From positions 1 through 64,000 of the forward strand of contig BNBP01000038.1 of assembly GCA_014656015.1 (NCBI GenBank): a stretch of 64,000 nucleotides of DNA. The letters run 5' to 3'. Positions 16,954-24,808 of this stretch are shown piece after piece; within the stretch, counting starts at the first letter, position 1; each line of letters opens with the position of its first letter. The notes under the pieces are model-generated. The model saw only the letters and a list, made by a program, of their open reading frames with translations, was not told the DNA's origin and did not search any database. The position numbers and the translations under genes are program-made. The stretch comes from Streptomyces griseoaurantiacus (GTDB lineage: Bacteria; Actinomycetota; Actinomycetes; Streptomycetales; Streptomycetaceae).

Positions 16954-18009
16954 ATGGCCTCCCTGACGGTAGGAGTGTGCCGCGAAAGGGGCCCGGGAGA
17001 CCGCCTCGTGGCTGTCCTGCCGGCTTCTGTGCGCGAATTGCGGGCTCTGGGCGCGAACGTGGGCGTCGAACGCGGCGCGGGACAAGGCCTGGGAATCGCC
17101 GACGAGGCGTACTTGTCGGCGGGCGCCGACGTGGTTCCGAGGGAGGAGATCCTGACCGGAACCGACATCGTGGTGGCACTGAGGCCGCCGGGGCCCGTGG
17201 CCGGAAGCGGCTTTCGACGCGGGCAGGTGCTGGTCACGCTGGTCACCCGGCTCGGATCGCCCCTCAGTGCGCCGTTCACGGCGCGGACCTGGTGCGACGC
17301 GGGCCTCACCGTCTTCGGTCCGGACCTCGTACCGGAAACGGAGGCGGGGGCGGCCGCTCGGCCTCTCGACGTCACGACCTCTCTGGAGGAACTGGCGGGC
17401 TACAAGGCCGCACTGCTCGCCGCCGACCTCCTGGATCGGCCGCTTCCCGCAGGGGGCACACCCGCCCTCCCCGCAAGGGCCGCACGCGCGGTGGTCGTCG
17501 GCCGCGGACATGGCGCGCGCAGGGCCGAACGAGTTCTGCGCGCCCTCGGGGCCGAGGTGCGCCCTACGGACGGCCCCCCGTCGGGTCTGAGGCACTCGGA
17601 CATCGTCATCGCCTCGGTCCGCCCGGGGATTCCCCACCGCCCGCGCGTCCTAGTGACCGCGAGAGCGCTCGAGGCGATGCGCCCAGGCGCCGTGATCGTC
17701 GACATGACCGCCGGTGAGGAGGGAGGGTCCGTCGAAGGCGTGCGGCCGGAGACGGTGAGGCGAATGGGGCAGGGGGTGACCGTGGTCGGCGGAGGCCGGC
17801 TCGCGGAACGTCTGCCCCGCACGGCCTCGGCGGCCTGCGCCCGTCACGTCCTCGCCCTGATCAGGCGTATCGCCCCTGCGGGCAAGCTCGATTTCGACCC
17901 GGCGGAACCCGCGCTCTCGGCGGTTCTGGTCACACATGGCGGGCTCATGTTTCAGGAGCATCTCTGGCGTTCGATCGTGGAACAGACCGCCGCGGCAGGG
18001 GTTCCGTGA
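16954..18009 (+). CDS. NAD(P) transhydrogenase alpha-subunit-like protein (PntAA / alanine-dehydrogenase fold)
   Basis: The protein has 351 residues. The N-terminal half (TVGVCRERGPGDRLVAVLPA, GADVVPREEILTGTDIVVAL) and middle (DVTTSLEELAGYKAALLAADL) resemble the soluble alpha-1 domain of proton-translocating transhydrogenase. The nucleotide-binding half is divergent: the expected Rossmann glycine pattern reads VVVGRGHGARRAERVLRALGAEV. A late SIVDMTAGEEGG-like stretch and GKLDFDPAEPALSAVLVTHGG complete it. It is somewhat short for PntAA, and genes for the membrane (PntAB) and beta (PntB) subunits are absent nearby. It may therefore not form a normal transhydrogenase. The ATG at 16954 has GGGAGG upstream. 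Confidence 0.7.
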   Translation: MASLTVGVCRERGPGDRLVAVLPASVRELRALGANVGVERGAGQGLGIADEAYLSAGADVVPREEILTGTDIVVALRPPGPVAGSGFRRGQVLVTLVTRLGSPLSAPFTARTWCDAGLTVFGPDLVPETEAGAAARPLDVTTSLEELAGYKAALLAADLLDRPLPAGGTPALPARAARAVVVGRGHGARRAERVLRALGAEVRPTDGPPSGLRHSDIVIASVRPGIPHRPRVLVTARALEAMRPGAVIVDMTAGEEGGSVEGVRPETVRRMGQGVTVVGGGRLAERLPRTASAACARHVLALIRRIAPAGKLDFDPAEPALSAVLVTHGGLMFQEHLWRSIVEQTAAAGVP

Positions 18010-18022
18010 CTCGCGCCCGGGG

Positions 18023-18673
18023 TCAACGCCGTCGGGGAAGCCCTTCGCGCCCGACCAGCCCGACGTGGGCCAGTGCCGCCGCGCGCCAGGCGCATTCCTC
18101 GTAGCAGCGGCCCAGGACGGCCGCGTCCACCGCATCACGAGCGGTACCGCCCAGGCCACCGGTCAGCAGCAGACCGCTGAGGCGACGCTGCCGATCGGCG
18201 ATGCCGGTGAGGCTCTGTCCCAGGAGGGACGGTGGCCCGGACAGGCACACCACGTCGTGAGCTTGGCCCGTCAAGGTCAGACAGGCCCCGAGCAACTCCC
18301 TCAGGTGCGCTGCGAGGGGCTCGCCGAAGGGCTGCCCGCCTCGCCCCAGGAAGATGTCGCCGATCTGCTCGATCAGGGTGACGATGCGCCCCGTGTCGCC
18401 CCGCACGTAGAGGGCGGTCAGCACCGCGCGCCGGTCCCCTTCGTCGGGTGCCTGGGCCAGGGCTGTCGAGGTGGCGTCCTCCGACTCCCTCCGCAATGCT
18501 GTCAGGGCCCTGAGAAACGCTACCGAGGGGTACTCCGTCTCCCGGACGCCGTGTGACGCGATCGGGCAGGACGCCTCCCGCAGGGCGTCGCGGGACGTGA
18601 GCAGCAGGGCCGGTACGCGTCCTGTTTCCCCGCTGCCGCGGATACTCGTCGGGCCGGCTGTTCGGTGCTCCAC
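18023..18673 (-). CDS. Helical protein of unknown function (faintly PhoU-like)
   Basis: From the GTG at 18673 the protein has 216 residues. This start is chosen because GAGGAG lies 7 nt upstream; the frame stays open to 18847, but the extra part is glycine/arginine-rich. The sequence is mostly amphipathic helix: AFLRALTALRRESEDATSTA, RAVLTALYVRGDTGRIVTLI, HLRELLGACLTLTGQAHDVV, and a C-terminal CYEECAWRAAALAHVGLV. Alternating helical repeats with such spacing recall PhoU-type proteins, but no diagnostic motif is present. It ends 14 nt from the convergent transhydrogenase-like gene. Confidence 0.6.
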   Translation of the reverse strand: MEHRTAGPTSIRGSGETGRVPALLLTSRDALREASCPIASHGVRETEYPSVAFLRALTALRRESEDATSTALAQAPDEGDRRAVLTALYVRGDTGRIVTLIEQIGDIFLGRGGQPFGEPLAAHLRELLGACLTLTGQAHDVVCLSGPPSLLGQSLTGIADRQRRLSGLLLTGGLGGTARDAVDAAVLGRCYEECAWRAAALAHVGLVGREGLPRRR

Positions 18674-19160
18674 CTTGCTCTCCTCGTACAGGCCCCCCTG
18701 TGCGTCCCTCCCGAAGGATCGGGCCACAGCCTCGGCTCCGCGCCGCTCACCGCCCAGTATCCCCCCGTATGCCCCGGCCTCCGAGTTGGGACCGCCGCTC
18801 ACGACCACCGTCATCCGCGTGTTCGGCGTATGTGTGCCGAGTGACATCGATCAGCGACTCGGTGAGTCGTCAGGAGCTCACAGACCGCGGACGGTCGATC
18901 CGGCGGAGCTGCTCACGGCCTCGCGGCCACGACCGAGCACGGGTGAGCGGATCGGCTGATGGACGTCGGACTCGGCCCAGGTTGCATTGGGCCGGATTGC
19001 GACGATCGTGGAGTCGTACGGCCGGACGAGTCGGACCCCGCTCTCCCGTCTGCGTCCCGTGCCTCGCCCAGTCGGATCGGCGCCGAGCGGGACACGATTC
19101 AGCGTGTGGGCGTGCCACCACCGGACTCCAAAGGATCACAGCCCGGACGGGAGAGACACC
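18674..19160. other. 487-bp divergent promoter region
   Basis: This lies between the helical-protein gene (minus) and the CBS-BON gene (plus). No gene is supported. Part of it (18674-18847) is an in-frame extension of the minus-strand gene if an earlier ATG were used. A half-site GGACTCGGCCC is found at 18968-18978, sharing the TCGGCCC half of the cluster motif. Confidence 0.45.
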
Positions 19161-19829
19161 ATGCAACATCGAACGGTTGCGGAACTCATGTCTCGAGAGG
19201 TCATCTCGGCACGCCGGGAGATGCCCTTCAAGGACGTCGTCAGGCTTCTCGCGGACAACGACGTCACCGCCGTGCCCGTGGTGGACGATCTGCACCGGCC
19301 CGTGGGTGTCGTGTCAGAGGCCGATCTACTGCGCAAGAGCGCCGACCAGGCGGACCCGTCGGGGAGGCTCCCCCTACCCGACCTGGACGCACTGGAGCGC
19401 TCCAAGGCGGAAGCGTTCCGTGCCGAGGAGCTCATGTCGGCTCCCGCCGTGTGCGCCCGTCCGGACTGGACCGTGGTGGAGGCCGCCCGCCTGATGGAAG
19501 CGCAAGGAGTCAAGCGCCTGCCCGTCGTGGACGAGACGGACCGCCTCCTGGGCATCGTGAGCCGCGGCGACCTGCTGCGGATCTTCCTGCGGCGCGACGA
19601 GGCGATCCGGGAGGAGATCACCACGGATGTGCTGCGTCGTACGCTCGGCCTCACTCCCTCGGACGTGACGGTTGAGGTGCGGCAGGGGCGAGTGGACCTC
19701 AGCGGAACCGTCGAGTTCAAGAGTTTGATCCCGGTCGCCGAGCGTCTGTGCCGCAGCGTCGACGGCGTGGTGTCGGTGACCCATCACCTCACCTACAGGA
19801 CCGACGATGCACCGCCGCCTCCTGATTGA
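19161..19829 (+). CDS. CBS-pair and BON domain protein
   Basis: The protein has 222 residues: CBS domain 1 (about 6-62; MSREVISARREMPFKDVVRL, DNDVTAVPVVDDLHRPVGVV), CBS domain 2 (about 92-152; GVKRLPVVDETDRLLGIVSR), and a C-terminal BON domain (about 160-218; VTVEVRQGRVDLSGTVEF). CBS pairs bind adenine nucleotides and BON domains associate with membranes or phospholipid. CBS-BON proteins recur in Streptomyces stress clusters; Hrp1 (Rv2626c) is the CBS-only DosR-regulated analogue. The ATG at 19161 follows GGGAG. It marks the right edge of the dormancy-type cluster. Confidence 0.87.
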   Translation: MQHRTVAELMSREVISARREMPFKDVVRLLADNDVTAVPVVDDLHRPVGVVSEADLLRKSADQADPSGRLPLPDLDALERSKAEAFRAEELMSAPAVCARPDWTVVEAARLMEAQGVKRLPVVDETDRLLGIVSRGDLLRIFLRRDEAIREEITTDVLRRTLGLTPSDVTVEVRQGRVDLSGTVEFKSLIPVAERLCRSVDGVVSVTHHLTYRTDDAPPPPD

Positions 19830-20839
19830 GGAGCAATGCTCAAGACCTGCGGATCGACCGCGGGAAGGATGCGGAGGGCGTACCTTCCCGAATGAGCCTG
19901 TGACGGTCACCGAGTAGGCCCGCGTTCGCAGCGCTGGTCGGGAAGGCACGCCCGTGCTCAGCGTAGTGAATGCCGAGGTTCCACCGAGTCCGGCTCCCTG
20001 ATCGATGAGATGGTCCGCGAGGGCGCCCGGCGGATGCTCGCCATCACGGCACCGCCCCCCGCCGCAGCCTCACGCAGCATGCGTATGTACCGGCCGTGCA
20101 CCCGCGCCGAGCTCTCACCACACCCGCCGTCCGCCGTTGCCGCCCGCACCCGCGCCGTCGGCACCCCGCCCGGTCCGGTCGCCTCTCCACCTCCTCGATC
20201 AGCAACGCGGACAAGTACCGAAACGGCTCCAGGATCAAGCACATCACGAGAGCACGCGATGCATGGTCGCGAACAGGCGGGGAAGCGTATGCAGCCGTCC
20301 GGATCACAAGGTCGTCGACAGAAGCAGGATCTTCACGTTGCTCGCATCGGCGAACAAAACGCCGGCGCCGGCGGCGGGCAAAACGACCAGAATGGAAAAG
20401 AGCAATCCGCACTCCGCCGACGCCACAGCAAAACTCCACGGTCTTCGGCCCGCCTCGGAGGCCGCTAAGGGCTGTCCCGCAATTCCTGGCGGGCGTGCGA
20501 CGACAGCTACGGCACTCCCCCAGCCTCCGGCCGGGGGTACCCCCACGCCGCGTTGTCGGAACGTCCGCATACATCCAGTATGCGGACGCCCTCCGCCTTG
20601 CGATGCACCGCATCTGACGCCGCACGCTGATCCACCAGGCATTACGGGACAGCCCTTAGCCGGATCGTCGCCCAGGCATCGAACGGCAGGCAACCAGCCC
20701 GAATCCCTCAAGAAGAGAGATATCGAGGGCCGCACTTGCACACCGATCGATGCGTCAGTAAGATGCGCGATGAAAATTTTGATCATGAGCGAGGCTTGAT
20801 GCCGAGGGTATTGGGGGAAACGCGTTCCCTTCGTCACAA
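19830..20839. other. 1-kb gene-poor boundary with a MITE-like element
   Basis: No convincing protein gene is present. An inverted repeat (GGAAGG...CCTTCC) lies near 19861-19889, just after the CBS-BON gene, and may terminate it. The middle contains a 189-bp element with inverted ends (20468-20656). The last about 100 nt have low GC, including AAAATTTTGATC, and two tiny in-frame ORFs (9 and 28 codons from 20770 and 20800) precede the P450 start; neither has a recognisable product. Confidence 0.5.
20468..20656. mobile_element. MITE-like element with TA target duplication
   Basis: Perfect 12-bp inverted ends AGGGCTGTCCCG / CGGGACAGCCCT are flanked on both sides by TA (20466-20467 and 20657-20658), as expected for IS630/Tc1-mariner-type insertion. 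The inverted repeat stays perfect through the flanking bases, 16 bp in all. The 189-bp interior encodes no transposase and includes a perfect hairpin with arms GTCCGCATAC / GTATGCGGAC (about 20563-20587) and a C/G-rich imperfect palindrome near 20515-20545. It appears non-autonomous. Confidence 0.65.
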
Positions 20840-22051
20840 ATGGCTCACTCCTGGCGACAGGCGCACGACATTGAGGCTGCCGTGACCCATGCAAGCGACC
20901 CGGGAATCGCCTTTGACGAAGAACTCGGAGCTTGGATAGTTGACGGGCACGAAGAGTTCCTCGCGGTGAGCCGTAGTACTGCTTTCAACATTCCGAAGCT
21001 CACCTTGCCGCCGGAGCTGCTCGTAAATGTGGGCAAGGTCGACATCGATCCCGTGCAAGAACAATCCGATTACGTGCTTCTTTATTCGGTGGGCGCTGAC
21101 CACAGGCGACGTCGTCGCTTCCTTGCCGGTCACTTCACCCGCCAAGCGGTCGACGGGCGCAGGGAGTCGATTCGCAAGACAGTTCGCGAACTGCTCACCG
21201 AAGGGCAGTGGGCGGGAAGGATCGACCTCACTGCCGACATCACCCGCCCCTTATTGACTCGCATCATGTCGGACGTGGTCGGGATCCCTCCTGCCCTGCG
21301 TGGCGAGTTCGACGAATGGGCGCGTGCGGTGACGAATGCCGGGCAGCTCGGAGTGCAGGGCTCGCCGGCGGAAGCGCTGCACCGGGCTGCGGAATCGGTG
21401 AACGCCATCACTCAACTCGTCCGCGACTTGCTGGGGTCACCTGTCGACCTTCCGCATGGCAGCATCCTCTCCTACGCGGCGGGACGATCATCGAATGCAG
21501 CCTCTCTGTCCGTGGAAGAACTGGCGGCCAACGTGCGCTCGATCTACAGCTCGGGAATCGAGACAACCGAATATCTGGTGGCATCAACCGCGTACATGAT
21601 TTTCTCGAGCCCCTCCGCATTACGAGACCTGAGAGCAGATCCTTTCCGCATCGAGGCCGTGGTCCGGGAAACCTTGCGATTCACCTGCCCCGCCGTGGAG
21701 ATACCCGTCCGAAGAGCAAACCGTGACGTGAGGATATTCAACAGCCTGATCAGAGAAGGCGACTGGGTGCGCCTGGTCGCACTTAAGGCCGAACGCGATT
21801 CGCGCCGGTTCTCCTGTCCCGATGAATTTGACCACAGACGCACCGATCAGAGCATGCCCTTGACGTACGGACTAGGTCCTCACAGATGCCTTGGGCAACA
21901 TCTTGCCACGGCCATCGCCGAGGAGGTCGGAAGAACTCTGGCTGACCCCGAATACGGTGCCCATATGGATACGCCTTTTCCAGGTTTCCGCCGCCGAGCC
22001 GCTCTTCCCGTCATATGGGGACCTGAGTGGATACACCTGGCACTGGCCTAA
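20840..22051 (+). CDS. Cytochrome P450
   Basis: The protein has 403 residues, a soluble bacterial P450. Hallmarks are the I-helix SGIETTEY (238-245), where the acid-alcohol pair is E241-T242, the K-helix ExxR as ETLR (277-280), and the heme-binding loop YGLGPHRCLG with ligand Cys350. Tyr replaces the more common Phe at the start of that loop. No ferredoxin or reductase gene is adjacent, so electrons must come from elsewhere. GC content is visibly lower than in neighbours (many AAT, TTG, ATT codons), suggesting recent transfer. The ribosome binding site is weak: GGGGGAAA lies about 20 nt upstream. The small ORF 12 nt downstream could be co-translated. Substrate unknown. Confidence 0.92.
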   Translation: MAHSWRQAHDIEAAVTHASDPGIAFDEELGAWIVDGHEEFLAVSRSTAFNIPKLTLPPELLVNVGKVDIDPVQEQSDYVLLYSVGADHRRRRRFLAGHFTRQAVDGRRESIRKTVRELLTEGQWAGRIDLTADITRPLLTRIMSDVVGIPPALRGEFDEWARAVTNAGQLGVQGSPAEALHRAAESVNAITQLVRDLLGSPVDLPHGSILSYAAGRSSNAASLSVEELAANVRSIYSSGIETTEYLVASTAYMIFSSPSALRDLRADPFRIEAVVRETLRFTCPAVEIPVRRANRDVRIFNSLIREGDWVRLVALKAERDSRRFSCPDEFDHRRTDQSMPLTYGLGPHRCLGQHLATAIAEEVGRTLADPEYGAHMDTPFPGFRRRAALPVIWGPEWIHLALA

Positions 22052-22063
22052 TCAGGAGAGAAT

Positions 22064-22315
22064 ATGTCAGACCACATGTCACCGATCATCGACATCAATG
22101 ACCTGCCGAGCAGCAATGAACTTCTCACCATTGACGCGGATACGGCTCCGTTCATCAACTTCTCGCAGGAACCCCTCCAAGGCTTGGCTCTTCAGCACTT
22201 GATGGCGCGTCGATCTCGAAGGGGTCTCTTCGGTACGAATGAGGCCCCTTCCGACTGTCCGCGCACTGGACTCACAGCGAATGCGGGTTCTTCGCACGGG
22301 ACAGTCAGCGGATGA
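22064..22315 (+). CDS. Small peptide ORF immediately after the P450
   Basis: An 83-codon ORF starts 12 nt after the P450 stop with AGGAGA spaced 6 nt from the ATG. A second in-frame ATG follows four codons later. The N-terminal 55 residues are acidic and polar (DINDLPSSNELLTIDADTA, then FINFSQEPLQGLALQHLMA) and then turn basic (RRSRRGLFG). Codon use and GC match the P450 up to about RGLFG; beyond that the sequence looks like the neighbouring transposon debris, so the natural C-terminus may have been replaced. The leader-like acidic stretch and coupling to a P450 allow a modified-peptide precursor, but no known precursor family is recognised. Confidence 0.5.
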   Translation: MSDHMSPIIDINDLPSSNELLTIDADTAPFINFSQEPLQGLALQHLMARRSRRGLFGTNEAPSDCPRTGLTANAGSSHGTVSG

Positions 22316-22536
22316 CAAGACCGCCGGCCAGGTCCTCGGCGACCTGTACGACCGCTACATCGACAGTGAGGTGAAAGAATCTTCCTCCGAACGCACGGCG
22401 GCGTACGCCGCCGTGCTGCTTGGGCGATGGTGCGGGCTCGCCGAGCACGAAGAGGACACCCCGCCCTGGTCAACCGGCCCGTCGATCAGCGAAGCCGGCG
22501 GTCCGCTGATCTGCTTCGCCGTGCGATTCAGCATGG

Positions 22537-22704
22537 CTGAGCAGATGCAGAAGGGCGCGGCCGGGGACATCGACTGGCCGGTGTCGGTCGACTCCACGCT
22601 TGTGCGGGCCCATCAGCTCGCCATGGGTGGGAAGGTGAGCGGCGGCAACACCAACGACTGCACCCGCTTCGAGCACGTCATGGACGCCTTCCGTGGTCGT
22701 CGAG
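22537..22704 (+). pseudogene. IS5-family transposase remnant
   Basis: Two diagnostic pieces of an IS5-type DDE transposase are in one frame but joined by a deletion: GDIDWPVSVDSTLVRAHQ (first catalytic Asp region) and GGNTNDCTRFEHVMDAF (a segment normally about 50 residues later). The rest of the transposase and clear terminal repeats are missing. The upstream part of the same frame (22239-22536, including DLYDRYIDSEVKESSSER) is not transposase-like and looks like another gene's fragment. Confidence 0.65.
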
Positions 22705-22756
22705 TCCCTTGGCGGCCGAGAGTCTTCTCCACCGCCACAGGGGCCGACCCGTGGAA

Positions 22757-22978
22757 TCAGAACGTCAGGACAGTCCGCCCGGCCTCCGCGTCCGCCGCCT
22801 TCTCGAAGTCCTCTCCCGAATACGTCTCCGCCACCAGTTCGTCCAGCCACAGCCGCCCCACCGGGTGCAATTGTGCATACAGCACGATTTCCCACTGCAC
22901 TGCTTTGACACGGATGTCCCACGTCTTGACGATGCCCTTCCGGAAGAGCGTCGGCACTGCCTGCACGGGTGTGCTCAC
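22757..22978 (-). CDS. Small hypothetical protein, probably a fragment
   Basis: A 73-codon minus-strand frame from GTG 22978 reads as natural protein (VKTWDIRVKAVQWEIVLYAQ, LDELVAETYSGEDFEKAADA, then GRTVLTF at the end) and its codon positions favour G/C in the third base. No strong ribosome binding site is present. It lies between transposase debris and the flavin hydroxylase and may be the tail of a lost gene. Confidence 0.35.
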   Translation of the reverse strand: MSTPVQAVPTLFRKGIVKTWDIRVKAVQWEIVLYAQLHPVGRLWLDELVAETYSGEDFEKAADAEAGRTVLTF

Positions 22979-22994
22979 CCTTCACAGTCCGATG

Positions 22995-24527
22995 TCATCC
23001 CCCGCTTGAACTTCGCGCGGAGGGAAGGGCGCACCACTGGTCGAGCGCCTCGGACAGCCCGGCCGATTCCGTGTCCACGCCCACCCATGCCACGTACCCG
23101 TCCGGTCGGACCAGCAGCGCGGTCACGTCCGCGCCAGACATCTTGCAGTGCACGAAGCGCACGCGGTCATTGCCGTCCACCGCCGCGCGAATTCCTTCGC
23201 TGCCGACGAGGTCCAGCAGCAGGAACCGGCCGTCGCCCATGTGCTCCACCGCCAGTGGCTGGAACGCGTCCGGTAGGAAGCGGCCGACCAGCATCTGCGC
23301 CGAATCCGGCGCGTAGTCCACGTCCGCGCCGCTGACCAGCGCGCCGAAGTACTCGTGCGCGGCCGGGATCGCCAGCGTCTCGGTCAACACCTCGCGCAGG
23401 GCGTCCACCTGCGGCCCGGGACGCAACAGCGCCACCTGCGCGCGGGTGTTACGCAGCACGCGAGCGCCGATGGGGTGCCGTTCGGCGGTGTAGGTGTCCA
23501 GAAGCCGTTCAGGGGCGCGGCCGGTGGCCACGAGAGCGAGCTTCCAGCCGAGGTTGGCCGCGTCCTGGAGACCGAGGTTGAGGCCCTGTCCGCCGATCGG
23601 GGAGTGTACGTGCGCGGCGTCGCCGGCCAGCAGCACTCGTCCGCGCCGGTAGGTGTCGGCCTGCCTGGTGTTGTCGCTGAACCGGGTGCCGGAGTCCAGC
23701 CTGGCCACGGTCACCTTCATACCTCCGGCCCGCAGCATGCTGTCCGCCAGTTCGGTGGGGGTCATGGGGGCTTCGCGTTCGGTCGGCCCCGTGCCGTCGA
23801 ACTCCACGGTGGTGATCTCGCCCGGCACCATCAGGCCGTTCACCAGTCCGTTGGGGCCGCGCAGCACCGTCGCGAGCGTGTCCTGGTCGGAGAGCTGGGC
23901 CGCCGCGACCCGCCCCGTCATGGTCGGCGGCGTGCCGGGGAAGGCGAAGCCCGCCTTCTTGCGTACGGTGCTGCGGCCTCCGTCGCAGCCGACCAGGTAG
24001 CCGGCGTGCAGGGACCGCCCGTCGGCCAGTTCCGCGACCACGCCGGTGCCCTCGTCGTGTACGGCGACCACCTGGGCGTTCGTCTCGATGCGCACGCCGA
24101 GCCCGGCCACCCAGTCGGCGATCACCTGTTCCAGCATGTGCTGCTTCATCATGTAGGCGCGGTCGCTGTCGCCACTGCCGGTCCCCAGCGGCAACCCGCC
24201 GAAGTGTCCCTTGGAGCGGCCTTCTCGCATCATCTGCAGAACGTGTGCGAGCTGGTCCCCTTCCTTTGTCTCCTGTCCCGCGGCCGCCAGTTGAGCTGCC
24301 CAGGCGGTCTGTGCGGCTTCCAGCGCCGGGACGAGCCCGCGCAGCGCGAGGGTCTGGGCGCTGCGACCGTTGACGGCGCGCTGGCCGAAGCTTCGGGTGT
24401 AGCGCTCGGTGCCGTCGGATGCTTCCAGCACCAAGGGCTGCGCCCCGCCGAGGCGCAGTTCTCCGGCCAGCAGCAGCCCGACCGGTCCGCCGCCGACCAC
24501 AGTGACCCGACCGAGGACTTCGACCAC
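22995..24527 (-). CDS. FAD-dependent aromatic hydroxylase / monooxygenase
   Basis: The protein has 510 residues of the p-hydroxybenzoate-hydroxylase fold. Motifs: dinucleotide-binding VTVVGGGPVGLLLAGEL at the N-terminus, the DG motif in VGCDGGRSTVRKKAGF, and the GD motif in RVLLAGDAAHVHSPIGGQGL followed by NLGLQDAANLGWKLA. The C-terminal thioredoxin-like extension (about 380-510) fits the PheA/TfdB and rifampicin-monooxygenase group (FAD_binding_3). Such enzymes hydroxylate phenolic or polyketide substrates using NAD(P)H and O2. The start is GTG 24527, five codons before the FAD motif, without a clear ribosome binding site, so the N-terminus is slightly uncertain. No biosynthetic partner genes are next to it. 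Confidence 0.88.
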   Translation of the reverse strand: MVEVLGRVTVVGGGPVGLLLAGELRLGGAQPLVLEASDGTERYTRSFGQRAVNGRSAQTLALRGLVPALEAAQTAWAAQLAAAGQETKEGDQLAHVLQMMREGRSKGHFGGLPLGTGSGDSDRAYMMKQHMLEQVIADWVAGLGVRIETNAQVVAVHDEGTGVVAELADGRSLHAGYLVGCDGGRSTVRKKAGFAFPGTPPTMTGRVAAAQLSDQDTLATVLRGPNGLVNGLMVPGEITTVEFDGTGPTEREAPMTPTELADSMLRAGGMKVTVARLDSGTRFSDNTRQADTYRRGRVLLAGDAAHVHSPIGGQGLNLGLQDAANLGWKLALVATGRAPERLLDTYTAERHPIGARVLRNTRAQVALLRPGPQVDALREVLTETLAIPAAHEYFGALVSGADVDYAPDSAQMLVGRFLPDAFQPLAVEHMGDGRFLLLDLVGSEGIRAAVDGNDRVRFVHCKMSGADVTALLVRPDGYVAWVGVDTESAGLSEALDQWCALPSARSSSGG

Positions 24528-24808
24528 GCACTGGAACTGCTGATCACCGGCCTGGTCGCGGCCGCCCCCAACAGTGGCTGATCAGTCGCTCCACCGGTTG
24601 CGCAGGCCCCCCTCCCACACGATGTCGAGGGCGGCACCTGCACGCCGATGCGGCGGACCCGCTCCTGCCCCTGGCTGGACGACCACCGGCCCCGGGTTGG
24701 CAGCTTCCTCGAACGACTGCCCGACGTGCCCAACTGGCATGCCACGCCGATGAACTGGGCTTCCGGGCTGGTGGTCGCCGTCAGGATCTGAGGGTCTATC
24801 GTGCCCTC
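24528..24808. other. Gap with a C-terminal gene remnant
   Basis: A plus-strand open stretch at 24666-24791 (42 codons including a stop, DDHRPRVGSFLERLP and NWHATPMNWASGLVVAVRI) reads like the end of a real protein but has no start. It ends 18 nt before hemC. The remainder is featureless and presumably holds the hemC promoter. Confidence 0.4.

Noticed and set aside
18023..18847. Longer version of the helical protein starting at ATG 18847
   Set aside because: The extra 58 residues have low-complexity composition, and a GTG with a good ribosome binding site at 18673 fits better.
20770..20883. Tiny ORFs before the P450 as biarylitide-like pentapeptide precursors
   Set aside because: The 9- and 28-codon frames lack the aromatic pair (MxYxH/W type) that P450s crosslink in that family.
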